A stretch of 64,000 nt of DNA from Caenorhabditis elegans. Lineage: Eukaryota > Nematoda > Chromadorea > Rhabditida > Rhabditidae. The DNA lies in NCBI RefSeq assembly GCF_000002985.6, contig NC_003280.10:10412501-10476500 (forward strand), written 5' to 3'. The notes beneath the pieces were generated by a model that saw only the letters and a list, made by a program, of their open reading frames with translations, searched no databases and had not been told where the DNA came from. The translations under genes and the position numbers were made by a program. Shown here piece by piece: positions 38,270-50,442 of the stretch (positions are counted from its first letter, which is position 1; every line of letters begins with the position of its first letter).

Positions 38270-39442
38270 ATGGATCACCATGCTATGTACCGAACCGCTG
38301 AATTCAACAAAACTACTGTCCGATTATTGGCGGAATTCATCGAAAAGACTGGGCAGAATGCGACGATAGTGAATATGGACAGCTTTTTGGAGTTCTTTGC
38401 GTATTTGAATCCCACGGCTCCAATTCCAACGGTTCCAGAAATTGTGAGTTTTATTTATTTTTTTTTTGCAGATTTTTTGCAGAGACTTGAAAAAGTAAAT
38501 AGTTTTAATATTATAATTTAAAAACATGTATTTCAGGAAAAACAATTATTGCTAAAATCACCGATTCGTTGCATTGTGTGTGGAATGGAAACTGAATCAG
38601 ATTCCGCAGTGACATTAAGCATCGATAATGCTTCAATTATTCTCACAGCGACAGTAATTGGTTACTGTAGAGATCCAAGTGATGCAGTTAATCAAATTCG
38701 AAAGGAGAGTCTTCGAGCATGCACGAAACATTTCAACAGTATTGTAAGTTTTAATTTAAATTGAAAAGGAAAAAATTAAAAAAAAAGATTTAATTCCAGT
38801 TCCATGTCATCTTCGAAGGACTGCAAATCGAGAACACCTACTGTGCTCATCATGCAAAATACAGTCTTGCCAATCGTTGGTGCAAAGTCTACACGATGAT
38901 TCGAGTAAGTTATTTAATTGGAAATTTAATAAAGTTAAATTTAAAATAAAAATTTTCAGTCTTCCCTGGGCGAGCAGTTCACAAAGTTCGATGTGCGCAA
39001 TTTTAAATCAATATTGCAATCATTTTTGGATACTTTTGGTGAAATTGATGACGACAAAAAGGATAAAGAATCTTCTCATTTTGATGAATGTTTTGAAGAA
39101 ATGGATTCAGAAAACGTAGAAATTAAAATGGAGAGCCCACAAGAAGAAGCTGCAGAGAAATCGAAGTTTTCTGAAAACCTAGTGGAGGTAAAACTGGAAC
39201 CAATTGAAACTCATGAACTTGACAAAACTATATCCGACTTTTCTTCAAGTGATATAATTGATTCGTCCCAAAAACTGCAGCAAAATGGTTTTCCTGAAAA
39301 AGTGGAGCAAATGGACAAATATAGCAACAAATTGAAAGATGAAGCTTCAGACAAAAAGTATGAAAAGCCAGGAAAAAAGGACTACGTTGAAGAAGAGGGA
39401 TACTGGGCGCCGATCACCGACAGCGAGGATGATGAAGCCTGA
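38270..39442 (+). CDS. C2CH zinc-finger protein, LIN-15-like family (paralogue 1)
   Basis: Exons 38270-38443, 38537-38743, 38800-38904 and 38960-39442 join in phase to 322 residues. A helical N-terminal block (TVRLLAEFIEKTGQNATIVN, then FLEFFAYLNPTAPIP) precedes a finger-like motif with RCIVCGME, about 50 residues, then ACTKHF (CxxC..CxxH), and later YCAHHAKY. The C-terminal third is acidic and Ser/Lys-rich. The exon layout and motifs match the gene at 40420. Family knowledge: a C2CH motif of this spacing occurs in the nematode LIN-15A/LIN-15B/LIN-56 nuclear proteins, and I infer a chromatin or DNA-binding role. An AATAAA lies at about 39486. No name is given because I do not recall one securely. 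Confidence 0.75.
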
Positions 39443-39611
39443 ATTTATTTAATCAAACGTTTTGGAAATTTTTTTTGTTTTTGTCAATAAAACCATATAA
39501 CAATTTTCCTGCACAACCAATACATTGAATCGAATCTTTTAGCCTCCAGAGTGCACAAATCTATAAATTTTTCAGGACTTGTTGTAATTTCGCATGATTT
39601 TGATGTGCCTC

Positions 39612-39918
39612 TTAAAGGCGCCCGGATTTATCCAGATGAGTCTTGGCACGCAAAAAAGTTTTTGCCGTTTTTGATCCATTTTCTGTTAAAAATTATTTTA
39701 AATCAGTTTTCGCATTACAAAAACTATTTTTTTTCATCAAAAAATGTGTGATTTTCTGTTTGTCGGCCAGGAAATAAAAAGAAAGCAACACAATTCGCAA
39801 AAAACTATGTTTTTTCATTGAGAAATGCAAGGAGAATAAACTAGAAAGCTGCCACAAAAAATAATACCATCAACTTTTATCGTGCCGAGACCCATCTGGA
39901 TGAATCCGTGCGCCTTTA
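39612..39918. repeat. MITE-like inverted repeat between the zinc-finger paralogues
   Basis: The left arm (39612-39650) ttaaaggcgcccggatttat..cagatgagtcttggcacg pairs with the right arm (39881-39918) cgtgccgagacccatctgga..ccgtgcgccttta. The arms are about 38 bases with few mismatches, and the interior of about 230 bases is AT-rich with no open frame. Confidence 0.8.
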
Positions 39919-40419
39919 ATAAGAAATGTCAAAATCTTGTGAAATTACAATATATCTATTTTTTGCACAATTAATATTTTGTATCGAGTTATTTAGCGCT
40001 GGAAATGCCCGAGAAATATTTCAGATTTCCAAATGTTTTGTTTTATTGCAAAAAACACGAAGACTACTGAACGCGCACACAGCCGAACACCAAATTGTAA
40101 ACGCGCTCCGCTGAGTGTGCCGAAAAAGTCGGTGGTCGTCGGTGCTTGGTAAATACGTATTGATTTTCCAATTGCCAGCCACGGCAACCGGGTTGCCGAA
40201 TGACTTGACATGTTTCATCTTCAAACTTACTCTGCATTTATGAACAGGAATGTGGATCCAAAATCGTGGTGGCTCACCGAGAAGGTAATTGCCGAGTTGC
40301 CGTAACCTAGCAACCGGCAATTATACCCACATTCTCTCAATTCTTAGTTTTTCCTCACTTCATTTTTTCTGTAGATAAATATCTGAGTTTTCCTTTTATT
40401 ATTTTAATTCTTTTTTCAG

Positions 40420-42585
40420 ATGTCTAAAATTGCAAAGTTCTACGATGCTATAGAAGAAGGAAGATTTAGATGCAAAATTTGTAATTATATCGGAAAAAGA
40501 GGACAACAAGGTGATTTGGATTTAAAAAAACATTTTAGAGATCGACTTTCTGTAAATCTCTAGAGCAAAACCATATAGTTTCTGAATCTAAAAGCTACCG
40601 TAGTTTTTTTTTTTTTTAATTTCCATCAATTTCAGTATTTTTTCAGGTTCCACGTATCCACAGATCAAACATATGAAAAGGTTACATCCAAATGAGTTTG
40701 CAGAAGTTGACGGATCACAGCCTCCGCAAGTTACTCTCAATACAACTACTCCACCTACAGTACTCCCAGTGGCTCCAAAAGTGGAAAAAATGGAACTGAA
40801 AGCAGATGTAGGTATTCTTAATTATAGATACAATTGCAGTTCACATTAATCGGGCAAGATTCAATGAAAAATTAAATTATTCAGTGAGAAAAACAATGTT
40901 TAAAAAACGTTATTTTTTTCATCAAAGAATGTTTTAAAAATGTTCAACATTAAAAACAGCCAATTTTTATAAAAAATTTGGCATTTTACCAAAACTTTCA
41001 ACTTTGGAAGTCGATCAAAAACATCGGTTTTTTCTAAAAATTTGTTGATTACGTTCCAAATACTTATTTTTAAATATGCAATAATTTTCTAAATTTTTAT
41101 TTTTTATTTTTTTATTTTTTTAATTCCAAATTTTGTAAAAGTAAAGTATAAGTGGAATTTTGGCAATTTACCAAAACGTTAACTGAGATTAAAAAAACCC
41201 ACATTTTAGACAAGGTGAAATTTATTTCTCAATTATTAAATTTTTCTATTTCAGATGCTTTGCCAGCCATCCGATGAGCAACTGCGATTCCACAATCAAA
41301 CTACAAATTTAATAACGAGTTTTCTTCGAAAATGTGGATTACCTGCTAATCTTGTTAATAATGCTAGCTTCATCTCTGTCCTACGACATTTAAATCCATT
41401 GGTGATGATCCCGAGTGCGGATGTTGTGGTAAGTCAGATCAATGCACTTCAATGTAGATCTTCAACCAATGTTTTTTTTTCAGAATAAATTCATGGATAG
41501 TCATGCTCGTGATCCATTTCTCTCATCGACACAGCCTCCGTGTATCATATGTGGAAATGAAGTACCTGGTCACCGAAGCATACGTGTATCTGATGATGAT
41601 GCTGCGATCTTCTTGACAGCTGCAGTCCTCACTGATCAGAAGACAATACGACAGGCAAAACGGGATATTTTAAGTGAATACCTAACTGTTTGTCTTAGGC
41701 ATTCACTTCACTATGTATGTATAAGAAAGCATTATTTATGAATATTCTTAATTTCAGTACAAAGCAATGCATAAAACTCTTGGAATGTCTGAGCAAATGG
41801 AAAATATTGAGGATCTTCCAGATAATGCCTTTCATACGGGACATTCAATTTTTAACAAAATTCTGAAAATGAGGCAAACACTGGATGATAGGCCACTGGA
41901 AGAAGCTAACGAAGACGAATATCGTGCACACTTGAAGCGATGGATGACATCTCATCAACCAAAAGTTTCGAAAAAACGAGTTCAAAAAACAACCATCGCG
42001 GATGAGGTACGGCTTAAAAAATAACTAAAAAATAGTACCAAGTTTCAACTTTTTCAGTTATTCCAACTTGCCAATTTCGCAAATCAATCAATTCCACACG
42101 AGTTCTTCCAACACATGCTTCAAGATCAAGAAGAACACGAAGCAAAAAGAGTAAAATTAGAAGAACCAGAATTTGAAGAACATTTCGATGAGCAGCCGAG
42201 CACCTCATCCTACATGGCAACCGCAACTGCAACAGCAACCGCCACTCCATTTCCATCAAAGATGACAGTTTTGACATTGGCAAATGGCAAAAAAGTGACA
42301 AAAGCGCCGTCTCTACCGCCTTCAGTTTTGAACTCTGGAAAGCTTGTAACTTGGAAGGTCTCTAGAAGAACTCATGGATCAACTAGTTCAACTCCCAGAG
42401 CTTCTCCCAGCTTACCTGCAGAAGATCATGGCTTCATTCCTGATGCTGATGGTCCTGTATCTGAGATTTTGAACTTTGAAGATTTATTTGTAAGTCGTTC
42501 TAAAAATAACTGCAAAATTAATTCTCTTTCTTTTTAGAATTCCTCACTGGTCGATGCACAACTGAGTACAACTTCTGAAGTATAG
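40420..42585 (+). CDS. BED-type finger plus LIN-15-like C2CH protein (paralogue 2)
   Basis: Exons 40420-40510, 40647-40807, 41255-41428, 41484-41714, 41758-42006, 42058-42489 and 42538-42585 join in phase to 461 residues. The first two exons encode a BED/C2H2-like finger ([10 protein letters not shown], then HMKRLH, i.e. CxxC..HxxxxH) that the neighbour at 38270 lacks. The third exon is 174 bases, exactly the length of the neighbour's first exon, and its product aligns with it ([20 protein letters not shown]). Then [10 protein letters not shown] and TVCLRHS give the C2CH motif. A charged linker, an (AT)n dipeptide run and a Ser/Pro-rich tail follow. I infer a nuclear DNA-binding protein built by adding a finger to a duplicated core. 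Confidence 0.78.
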
Positions 42586-45285
42586 CTATTTTTTGAAAAT
42601 TGTCATTTGATCTCCTATTTTTTGTTAGGTTCATAATTTTAATTGTAAAAATCGAATTATATTTTGACACGACAATTCTCAAAAAATCAATTCAAATTAG
42701 AAAAACAACGGAAATCTCCCCCCGGAACAACATAACGACCTGAAAACAAATATACAAGCCTGCCTGAACAAGAGATTTCTGCATTCATTTTAGTATCAAA
42801 TTTCTTTCGCGCCGACTTTGGCCGCACCGAAAACCCAAAGACACAATTTTACACCCAATTTCTAAAATATTCATTTATCTTTCGTCTGCATCTGAAAAAA
42901 ACGCAAATGTTTTTGTTTGGGGACGCCTCTTTCAGCCACACAAACCTAAATAATTAGGACACACATGCGGATGTGTATTATATATGTTGACCACCCTTCT
43001 CGTTTTCGTTTTTTTCACTATAATACGATTATATGCATTCATTTTTTTAGATCGGCTTCTGCTGAATGGCAGTTCATTAAATTTTTCATTGTGAACAAAA
43101 CTATTATAATAATTTTGAAATGTCGCCAGACTTTGATGAATTTTCAATATCGGCATTTGGGACAGTCTGTGTATTTTAGAGTGAAATTCCGATTGACCGT
43201 ACCCCTTTGCCTTTTAAAGGGATGCTCCTTTAAAGAATACTGTAATTTCTATCTCCTAGTTGTTGCAAATGGTCGGAAAAGGGGGTTGGGCGTCTGGGAC
43301 ATCCCCGTCAAAGCTTCTAGCACAATACCTCCCCATCTTTAATCATTCCAAAACCATCAAAACATGCCCATTTGCAAATCTCAAAAAGTCACAAAATTCG
43401 TCCATTTTCACACGAATCGTGTTTGTTTTCTCGAGGGAGGACCCTTTTGGAGGACCACCGATTGAGTTGACGTACTACTACGGAGACAAGAATAAGAAAC
43501 AAAGAAAAGGAGAAACAAAAAGAAGATGACGCGAAGAAGAAAATGAAGGAGACCGAGAAGGATTGGGTGGTGGACCACGGAAAAAGACAAGAAGTTTCAT
43601 TCACATTATCGCGGATTTATATCAATCTTGTACATTCAAGTGTATGCACATTTCAAAGAATTCGAAGCGACAGAGTTTGAACACTTGTTTAAAGTATAGC
43701 AGAAGTCAAAAGAGTTGGCTTAGAGATGAGTCCAAGGTTAGGTTTCAGTTGACGTTATAGTCTTGACCTTGTATTTTAGACTATCTAAGACTAATCGTCG
43801 ACTTAGTTTCTTACCTTATTTGTTTATCTACCCTATCAGATTACCTCTGAACATAGGAGGACTTAATACATCTTTCCATCTCTTTAATAATACAGGCCCA
43901 TTGAAAAATTGTTTAACAACTCCTTGGATCATAAACTCAAACAAGTTATAATCCACAAAATACTCTAAAACTCAAAACTCTAGATCTCGGACCCACATCA
44001 AAGTTTTCACTTGGATTTTCCCGAGGAGATAGAGAAACAACAAAATGCGCGACTCTTCATTTTCATCTCATTCTCTTTTTGTTTAGCTTCTTTTTTTGTT
44101 TCTCTGTTGCTCTTTGCTATCAAAATTAGTTTTTTCTCAAGTCCGGTAGTTGTAGTGAATCTCAAAATACTTTTTTGCAACATTTCTACAAATAGTTAAA
44201 ACATGAAATTCGAAACAGAAAACATATTCTAAAAACGTTTCATTAAAATATTAACTTCAACTGAATTCATTTTTTCAATACCTTATAGTTTTTGTAATAA
44301 CTTTCCAATCTCCAGTTTATATATTCACAAATTTGTGTTGCAACTATCAAATGGAAATTCCATGTGTTCCACCCGCCTCCCAATCACTTTCTAATGTTGC
44401 TCATTTGTTGGTGTTCGGGAACAAGTTTCGGAGCACAAGTAAAACGGAGAAGGGTGTGCGTATGCAACAACGAATTTCCATTCGTGGACGATTTGATTGT
44501 CTTCTTCTTCTTTTCCTATTGCTTCTTCTCTTTTGCATTCATCACCCCTCATTTGGACATGAGTGAGAACTCTTAGTATACATTCAAATTGTTATCATAC
44601 CTTTGAAAAATCGAATTCCTTACCTGATACCGAAATAATGCAAAAAATGGTTTAAAGAATTAGAATGCATCGCTAAAAATTCATACAAATTATGTTTTTT
44701 TTCTCAATATCTCTATTCCATTTACTATTTTTCAGGAAACCCAATATGTTTTGTGAGATGAGTAATTTTGACTTTTTCAGGCAAAGTGTGATCATATAGG
44801 TATAAGGATAGGAAGAAGGATAAAAATGCATCGATATGTTGCCATTTTCTAGAAGATGACTTCAACTTTTGCTCACTCTACGTCTCCACAACTTCACTAG
44901 GTTGAAATTGCCTCGGTTGCGTAGTTTCTGAAGATTTATTTTTGATGATTATTGATCAACATAATGTGAGTTTTTTGGAATGGTAATTGAGATTTTGAGA
45001 GGAAATACTAAAAACTGAAGTTTTTGGCACTGAGGGTTGAAATTAAAATTATCACAATAGAAATTTATCCTTGAATTAGTGTTAGGTTATGAACGGTATG
45101 AGAGACAATCTCTAGAAAAAAATTGACAACGACAAAAATCCAAATTTTAACAATTTTTATGTCTTGCAACTTTCCAGCAAACACGGATAGTTTTCTAACC
45201 AGAATAATAATTTTTTTTTAATTGAATCAAATCATATGATTCCAGGCTGCATATCGAGGAAACTCTAGATTGGATTCAAAGACTG
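42586..45285. other. Intergenic, no gene seen
   Basis: Open frames at 42965, 43260 and 44333 lack splice partners and have skewed composition. A diverged fragment of the 'tttaaagg..actgta' repeat is at 43205-43250 in reverse orientation. A strong acceptor (tgattccag) ends at 45245 and is the likely trans-splice site of the next gene. Confidence 0.5.
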
Positions 45286-48200
45286 ATGGACGGGTTCGAG
45301 TTGTGCGTAATAATTCCGCTAGCAATGATTACCACGTTCTTGCTCATTTTTCTGGTAAGACATTAAAATTTGAACAAGATGAGAATAATCATAGGAAAAT
45401 ACAAATTCTAACCTATTGCTCAAAACGAAAAAAAGTGAATTAAAAGAAGGAAGTTAAAGATTCCAAGTCATGTTTCATGCTTAACAATAGTACATCATTA
45501 AATCATCAGATAAACGATCTCTCCCCATTTCCAATTTTTTGCGGCCATTTCCAACAAGTGATGGAGGACGGGGGGACCACGTCACAAAAAAGACAATAGC
45601 CTTGTGCCCATTTTTGGCACCAGCCGTTCTCGAGGGACTTATTGTAAGAAGCATCAGCTAGCCGCAAAGAGAAAAGAAAAAGAGAAGAGCATTCCTGCTT
45701 TTCCGTCTGTTTTTGGTGTTAATACTCAACATTGCTTGTTTGGCAAAACACGAACAAAACAATCACGTCGAGTTATCAGATTTTTCGTTTTGTGCAAACT
45801 TTTTACGTTTTGCTAAATATTTTTATAACTCGAATAGACTCAAATTGTTCACAAATCTTTGAAATTTTCTCAAAAATGTTTTTCAAGGTTCAAAATTTCA
45901 GAACACTTTTTTGCCCAGAATTCGGCTAGAATTTGCCATTTTACTAGCTAGTAATTTTTTCCAAAAATTTTAAATTTTGATTTAAAATCAAAACTCGATC
46001 ATTTGTGATCAGAAAAAACGCCCCGCCTCTACCCATTTTTTCTGAAACTAGCTTAGATTTTTTTACTTCAGATTGATGCAGATTTTTGATCTAATGTAAA
46101 CTTAATCTTTTGATTTTTATTTCCTATTTCTTCAAAAAAGAAACGCTTCCATTTTTAGAACATTTGTCACTTTTATGATGGAACATGAATCCCCCGCAAG
46201 TCTTGACAACTTGAAATGCATCGAAAAAAATACCGATTTTTTTGAAACAAAAGTTTTGGAATAAGAAACAACACAAGAAGCTATTCAGAAAGGAGAGTGT
46301 CGGTTTTTGAAAAAAAAATATATATGTTCAGGTTTTTTCTTTTGAAAATTTTTTACAAAAGGTAAAAATTACCCCACAAAGTTTATCGAGGTGTTAGAAA
46401 GTATAATTTTTATTTTAAAATGAACTAGAATTTTTTAAAGTGTATACAGACAAAGACTAATATATTTTACATTTTTTATAGACCTTATGGATAGGCATGG
46501 ATAGGCATAAGGCAGGTGCAAACGCCTAAAGACTTCCTCGCTGGGAAGCGAATGTCTTGTTTCTTGGAAAAAAATTTTTAGCGCATCCCTGTTGGCAACC
46601 AGAAAAATAAAAATCTATAAATTTTGAAAAACTTAGACCGTTTAAGTGTGTTTTATTCAGATGTTTAGTCCCCATGTTGAGTGAATTTTGACAAAATCCC
46701 CCGGAACTGAAGAGCTCTGCAGTAGATAAGACTCATTTTAGAGTCACATACTAAAATATTAATTTTCTAGGAAAAAAAATAACCATGTCAAAAGAAAGCA
46801 TCTCATCCTATTGGTATACCAACTAAAAAGTGCCGTTTCCCACACTTTGGACTAGTTTCAAAGTGCATTTTTACTCTTCTCATTCTTCTTGTTCTCCTTT
46901 TTTTCTTTCAATTCTTTCTTTTTTCCGAGCAGAAACATTTCTTGAGTCTTGAGCATCGGTTTCCAATTATGTTCTCTTCCACGGAAGAAGAAGAAGCATA
47001 GCGTCATGGGTGGTGCCACCTCACTCATTATCCCTTCCCACCCTCCACTATCTCTCCCTTACATGTCATTTTTTGCAGTGCATTCGGGTCATTGTCATGT
47101 TTTGTTGCACGCGAGCACAACGCAAGAAAGCTGCCGAAAAGATATCCGGGTCATTGAGGAAACACGATTCGGGACCGATGTTTGCAAGATTAGAAGAGTT
47201 TGATGTGCTCACTCCACTACAAACTACACCGGCAGTTAGCATTGCTTCCGGTAATTATAAGGTCAGTTGTGCACTCATATTGCAAACCGCAAAAATTATA
47301 TTCCAGAACTATGGAAGTTCAAGTCCCTCCACATCTTCTGGTTCAGATTCTAGAATACAATTACTACCACCTATACTATCATCATCTTCATCTGATTCTC
47401 CACCACCACCAAGAAGGCCGAATCACGGGAAAACACTTATAGTCCCATTGAATGCGTCGAGATGTAAGTTTTTTGAGATTTTGAGATTTCCAAAAACTTG
47501 GCTCCATTGATTTTAAAAATTTCAGACAACATTTGATTATGATAAGTTTTTCTGAAAAACTTTCAATTTTTTTGGAGTTTTGAGTTAGAATTCACAATAA
47601 TAACCCTTGTGGGGGAACAATGCGTAATGATAGAAAATTGTGCAATATTGAACTAATAAACCTTTAAAAGTATAATTTCTTATTTCTATTTGTTTTTGTT
47701 AGTCTTTCATGTTGAAAATTTAGTTGAATTCCCTAATGCTTTGAAAAGTATAACAAACAATTTTTACAACCACTTTCACAATATTCGAATTTTTCAGATC
47801 GATCCCCAATGACAATGAATCTTGTTGGAACTCCGGATAGTCGCCTGACATCTTTCGAATGTGGGACCACTAAAAGTTGTGCAACAATTCCAGAAGATGA
47901 TGAGGATGAAATGAATGAGCTTTTGTCGATTGATCGAACTTCATTGTCGGTTTATGAACAACCATCTGGAAGATATGGATATTCTGCTTATAATCTGTGT
48001 CTTCCACAGCCGACACCTGAGTTCCAAGTAAGATTATACAAATAGATATTAAATTTTAATTCCGGTAAAGTGTTGAAAAAGTTGAAATATGTTTTTTCAT
48101 TAAAAAAAACATTTATAAAACGTTATAATTCCCATTTCAGTCGTCATCTTCTGGCTTCTCGCCAATGGTAAGTTTCAGAACAAAAAAGCTCACAATCAGT

Positions 48201-50168
48201 CCAAAAAGCTTTCAACGTTATCTTACAATCATGCCTAATTATGCTTCGATTCCTTATTTTCTGCGTTACATTGTGACATTGATTTCGATTTTGTCCACCC
48301 ACTGCCAATCTGATTTATTTTGCTGAAAAACTATTTCTAAACTGTTTATGTAAAAGACATATTTCCAGCTTCCTGCACCAACATATTCTCCACCATCTCT
48401 ACCATCTGAATCCCCGGCTTCGAAACCTACGAAGATAGATATTCCCGAAGCCATTTTGAATGATAGAGATGATATATTGGACCGAGAAGATGATCACAAT
48501 GAAGATCAAGTTTCTATTTATGAGTGAGTTTTTAAATTAATTCTTGCATGCTATATTTTTGTTTCAAAAGTTGCTTCTCAAATAACTCATAAATTATATC
48601 TCTCATATACAAAAAAATTGGACTCCGTATTAAAATTAAAGTACGGTTCTCAAAATATTTTAATTAATATATTTTTCAAATTACTTGATGAACTCACTTC
48701 CCAGTTGTCAATTCAATCGTCATCTCTTTCCTTAACAACCTTGTCGATAATACCAACCCTCCTCTGGAACAAAAGACCATGTACCAGTTTCGCATTGTAA
48801 AAGGTGCAAGGTATCCCCCACCTATATCTACTTGTATCTCATAGTGGGAAGAAGGTCGAACGCTGGTTAATAACCAAATGGGGCGTGGTCTACCGGACCG
48901 TATATATATGAACAACCGGAAGAATAAGAATCATTCATTCTGGAAATCTTCCAGTTGTTAGCTACCTAACTCTTTCTTTCCCCTACTTTCAATTCTTGCT
49001 TTCAAAATGGAGTACTCTTACATTCCATCCGCAGCTCTTTACAACAATGCTGATATTTTCCAATTCTTCCCTCGGAACAAGCGTCTCAATTCTCATCAAA
49101 AGTCTCGCCTTGATGAGCATGCTCGGAAAATGGCTGCTTTCATGATGGAGAGACAAGAAGAATACCGCTACTACGAGAACTTGGCCAATCAGGAACAGTT
49201 CTCCGATGACAATGGAATGGAATCAGGATTCTGCAGTGGAGCCACTTCAACTGGACAATCAGCTTCAACATCTCCTGCTCCAGTTCAGCTCATTCCAAAC
49301 CCATTCTTTGATCCAGAATATGTTGCTGCCAAAACTCAGTCTCCAGTGAAGCTCGTCACCAACCCATTCTTCAATCCAGAGCTTGTCGAGGAAATCAAGA
49401 AGAAGTCCCAGAAGAGAAACGAGAAGTCTGCTCCTGTTTCTGCCTAGTTAAAATTAATTTTCTGTTTATTTTTTTTGTACCTTTGTATCGTTTTGGCTTT
49501 CGTACTGGTTCCAATTTTCGTGTACCCCTTGAAATTTTTTTCCGGTTTTCCTATTTCTACTTCTTTTTTGTTCTTTTTTTCTTGGATTTTTCTAATATCA
49601 ATAAAGTAATATTTTTTAAATGAGTTTTTCCAACATACCTAGCTTTCATAGCGTTTAAGATAAATTCAAAGTTAACAATCAATTTCAGATTCTCCCGAGT
49701 CTCTGATCCAAATTCTGAGCATTCTTCATCAAACTCCATCAGTGATAGCTTCTATTTGAACAATTTTGATGTGATATCTTCAGCAGCTAGTGAGTATTAC
49801 ACAGTCCCCCTCAACAAAATTAAACAAAACTTTAAGATTCTCAAATCTTCGAAGCGAGTATATGCGGGGAATCTGATGTGGCATCGAAATTTCAGCTTCA
49901 CAGGTAAATTGAGTTTTGTATTGATTCTTAGTTTTTTAATATAAAACTGAAAGTTATCAGAAAAATTTTTATTTCTCATCGGAAGATGCTTGCTTACTTT
50001 TAAATCAAATCAGAATGTATATTCAGAATCGAAGAAGAGTCCGAAAACGGCGATGAGCAAAGTTGTGCGGGAGCCCATGATCCACTGATCAACAGTATGA
50101 CCCATAGTCCTTCTCAATTTTTTCCACGGAGTATCTCACAACAATTTGATATGATGAGACTACAATAA
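45286..50168 (+). CDS. Single-pass membrane protein with long Ser/Pro-rich cytoplasmic tail
   Basis: Exons 45286-45354, 47079-47261, 47307-47463, 47798-48027, 48141-48167, 48369-48523, 49689-49789 (or to 49903) and 50014-50168 stay in phase, giving 358 (or 396) residues. The first in-frame ATG after the acceptor at 45245 starts MDGFELCVIIPLAMITTFLL, one hydrophobic segment followed by positive CTRAQRKKAAEK, so the tail is probably cytoplasmic. The tail is rich in Ser and Pro (SSPSTSSGSDSR, SPPPPRRP) with acidic blocks (PEDDEDEMNE). No domain is recognised. An alternative last acceptor (50027) gives a short basic C-terminus ending at 50088. AATAAA overlaps the stop at 50168, supporting this end. 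Intron 6 hosts the gene at 49007. Confidence 0.65.
48797..49006 (+). promoter_or_regulatory. Family promoter and leader, copy A
   Basis: It is nearly identical to the blocks before the genes at 52370 and 58847(-). In order: AGGTG (48802-48806) and CACCT (48819-48823) as an inverted pair, ctcatagtgggaagaaggtcg, a GGGGCGTGG box (CCACGCCC on the other strand, KLF/Sp-like, about 48880-48888), a TATA run (48901-48909), and the perfect inverted repeat CTGGAAATCTTCCAG (48940-48954) about 35 bases further on, near the expected transcription start. Confidence 0.8.
49007..49447 (+). CDS. Intronless family member A (nested in an intron)
   Basis: One exon, 146 residues. Conserved features: start MEYSYIPSAALYNNADIFQF, basic FFPRNKRLNSHQKS, a helical Glu/Arg/Tyr-rich block (DEHARKMAAFMMERQEEYRY), a Ser/Gly-rich segment with ESGFCS (DSGFCS in both paralogues) and two NPFF motifs (IPNPFFDPE, TNPFFNPE), then a Lys-rich end. 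No signal peptide or membrane segment. It lies inside intron 6 of the 45286 gene on the same strand and has its own promoter and a poly(A) signal (AATAAA, about 49600). Family function unknown to me; I infer an intracellular, largely disordered protein. Confidence 0.85.
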   Translation: MEYSYIPSAALYNNADIFQFFPRNKRLNSHQKSRLDEHARKMAAFMMERQEEYRYYENLANQEQFSDDNGMESGFCSGATSTGQSASTSPAPVQLIPNPFFDPEYVAAKTQSPVKLVTNPFFNPELVEEIKKKSQKRNEKSAPVSA

Positions 50169-50442
50169 ATGTGTTTTGTATTATTATAATTCTGCTTTGA
50201 AACGGGAACTAATAATATTGATTTATCAAATATATACGAGAAGTGTTATTGTGTGGTTCCATTCTTTATTCAAAATCACTCGTACTGGTGTGGATAAATA
50301 TCAAATCATTGCTTTATAATTATTGTTCAACTGTTATGCTTTTGAATTAAAAAGAAACAAAATATGAAATTCCAATATATTTATTTCAAAGCCTTATATT
50401 AGAATTTCAATTATGATAATATCTTTTGTACACATTCAAACT

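Noticed and set aside
48940-48954. CTGGAAATCTTCCAG read as a heat-shock element
   Set aside because: GAA and TTC are separated by three bases, not the two needed for consecutive HSF units; kept only as an inverted repeat.
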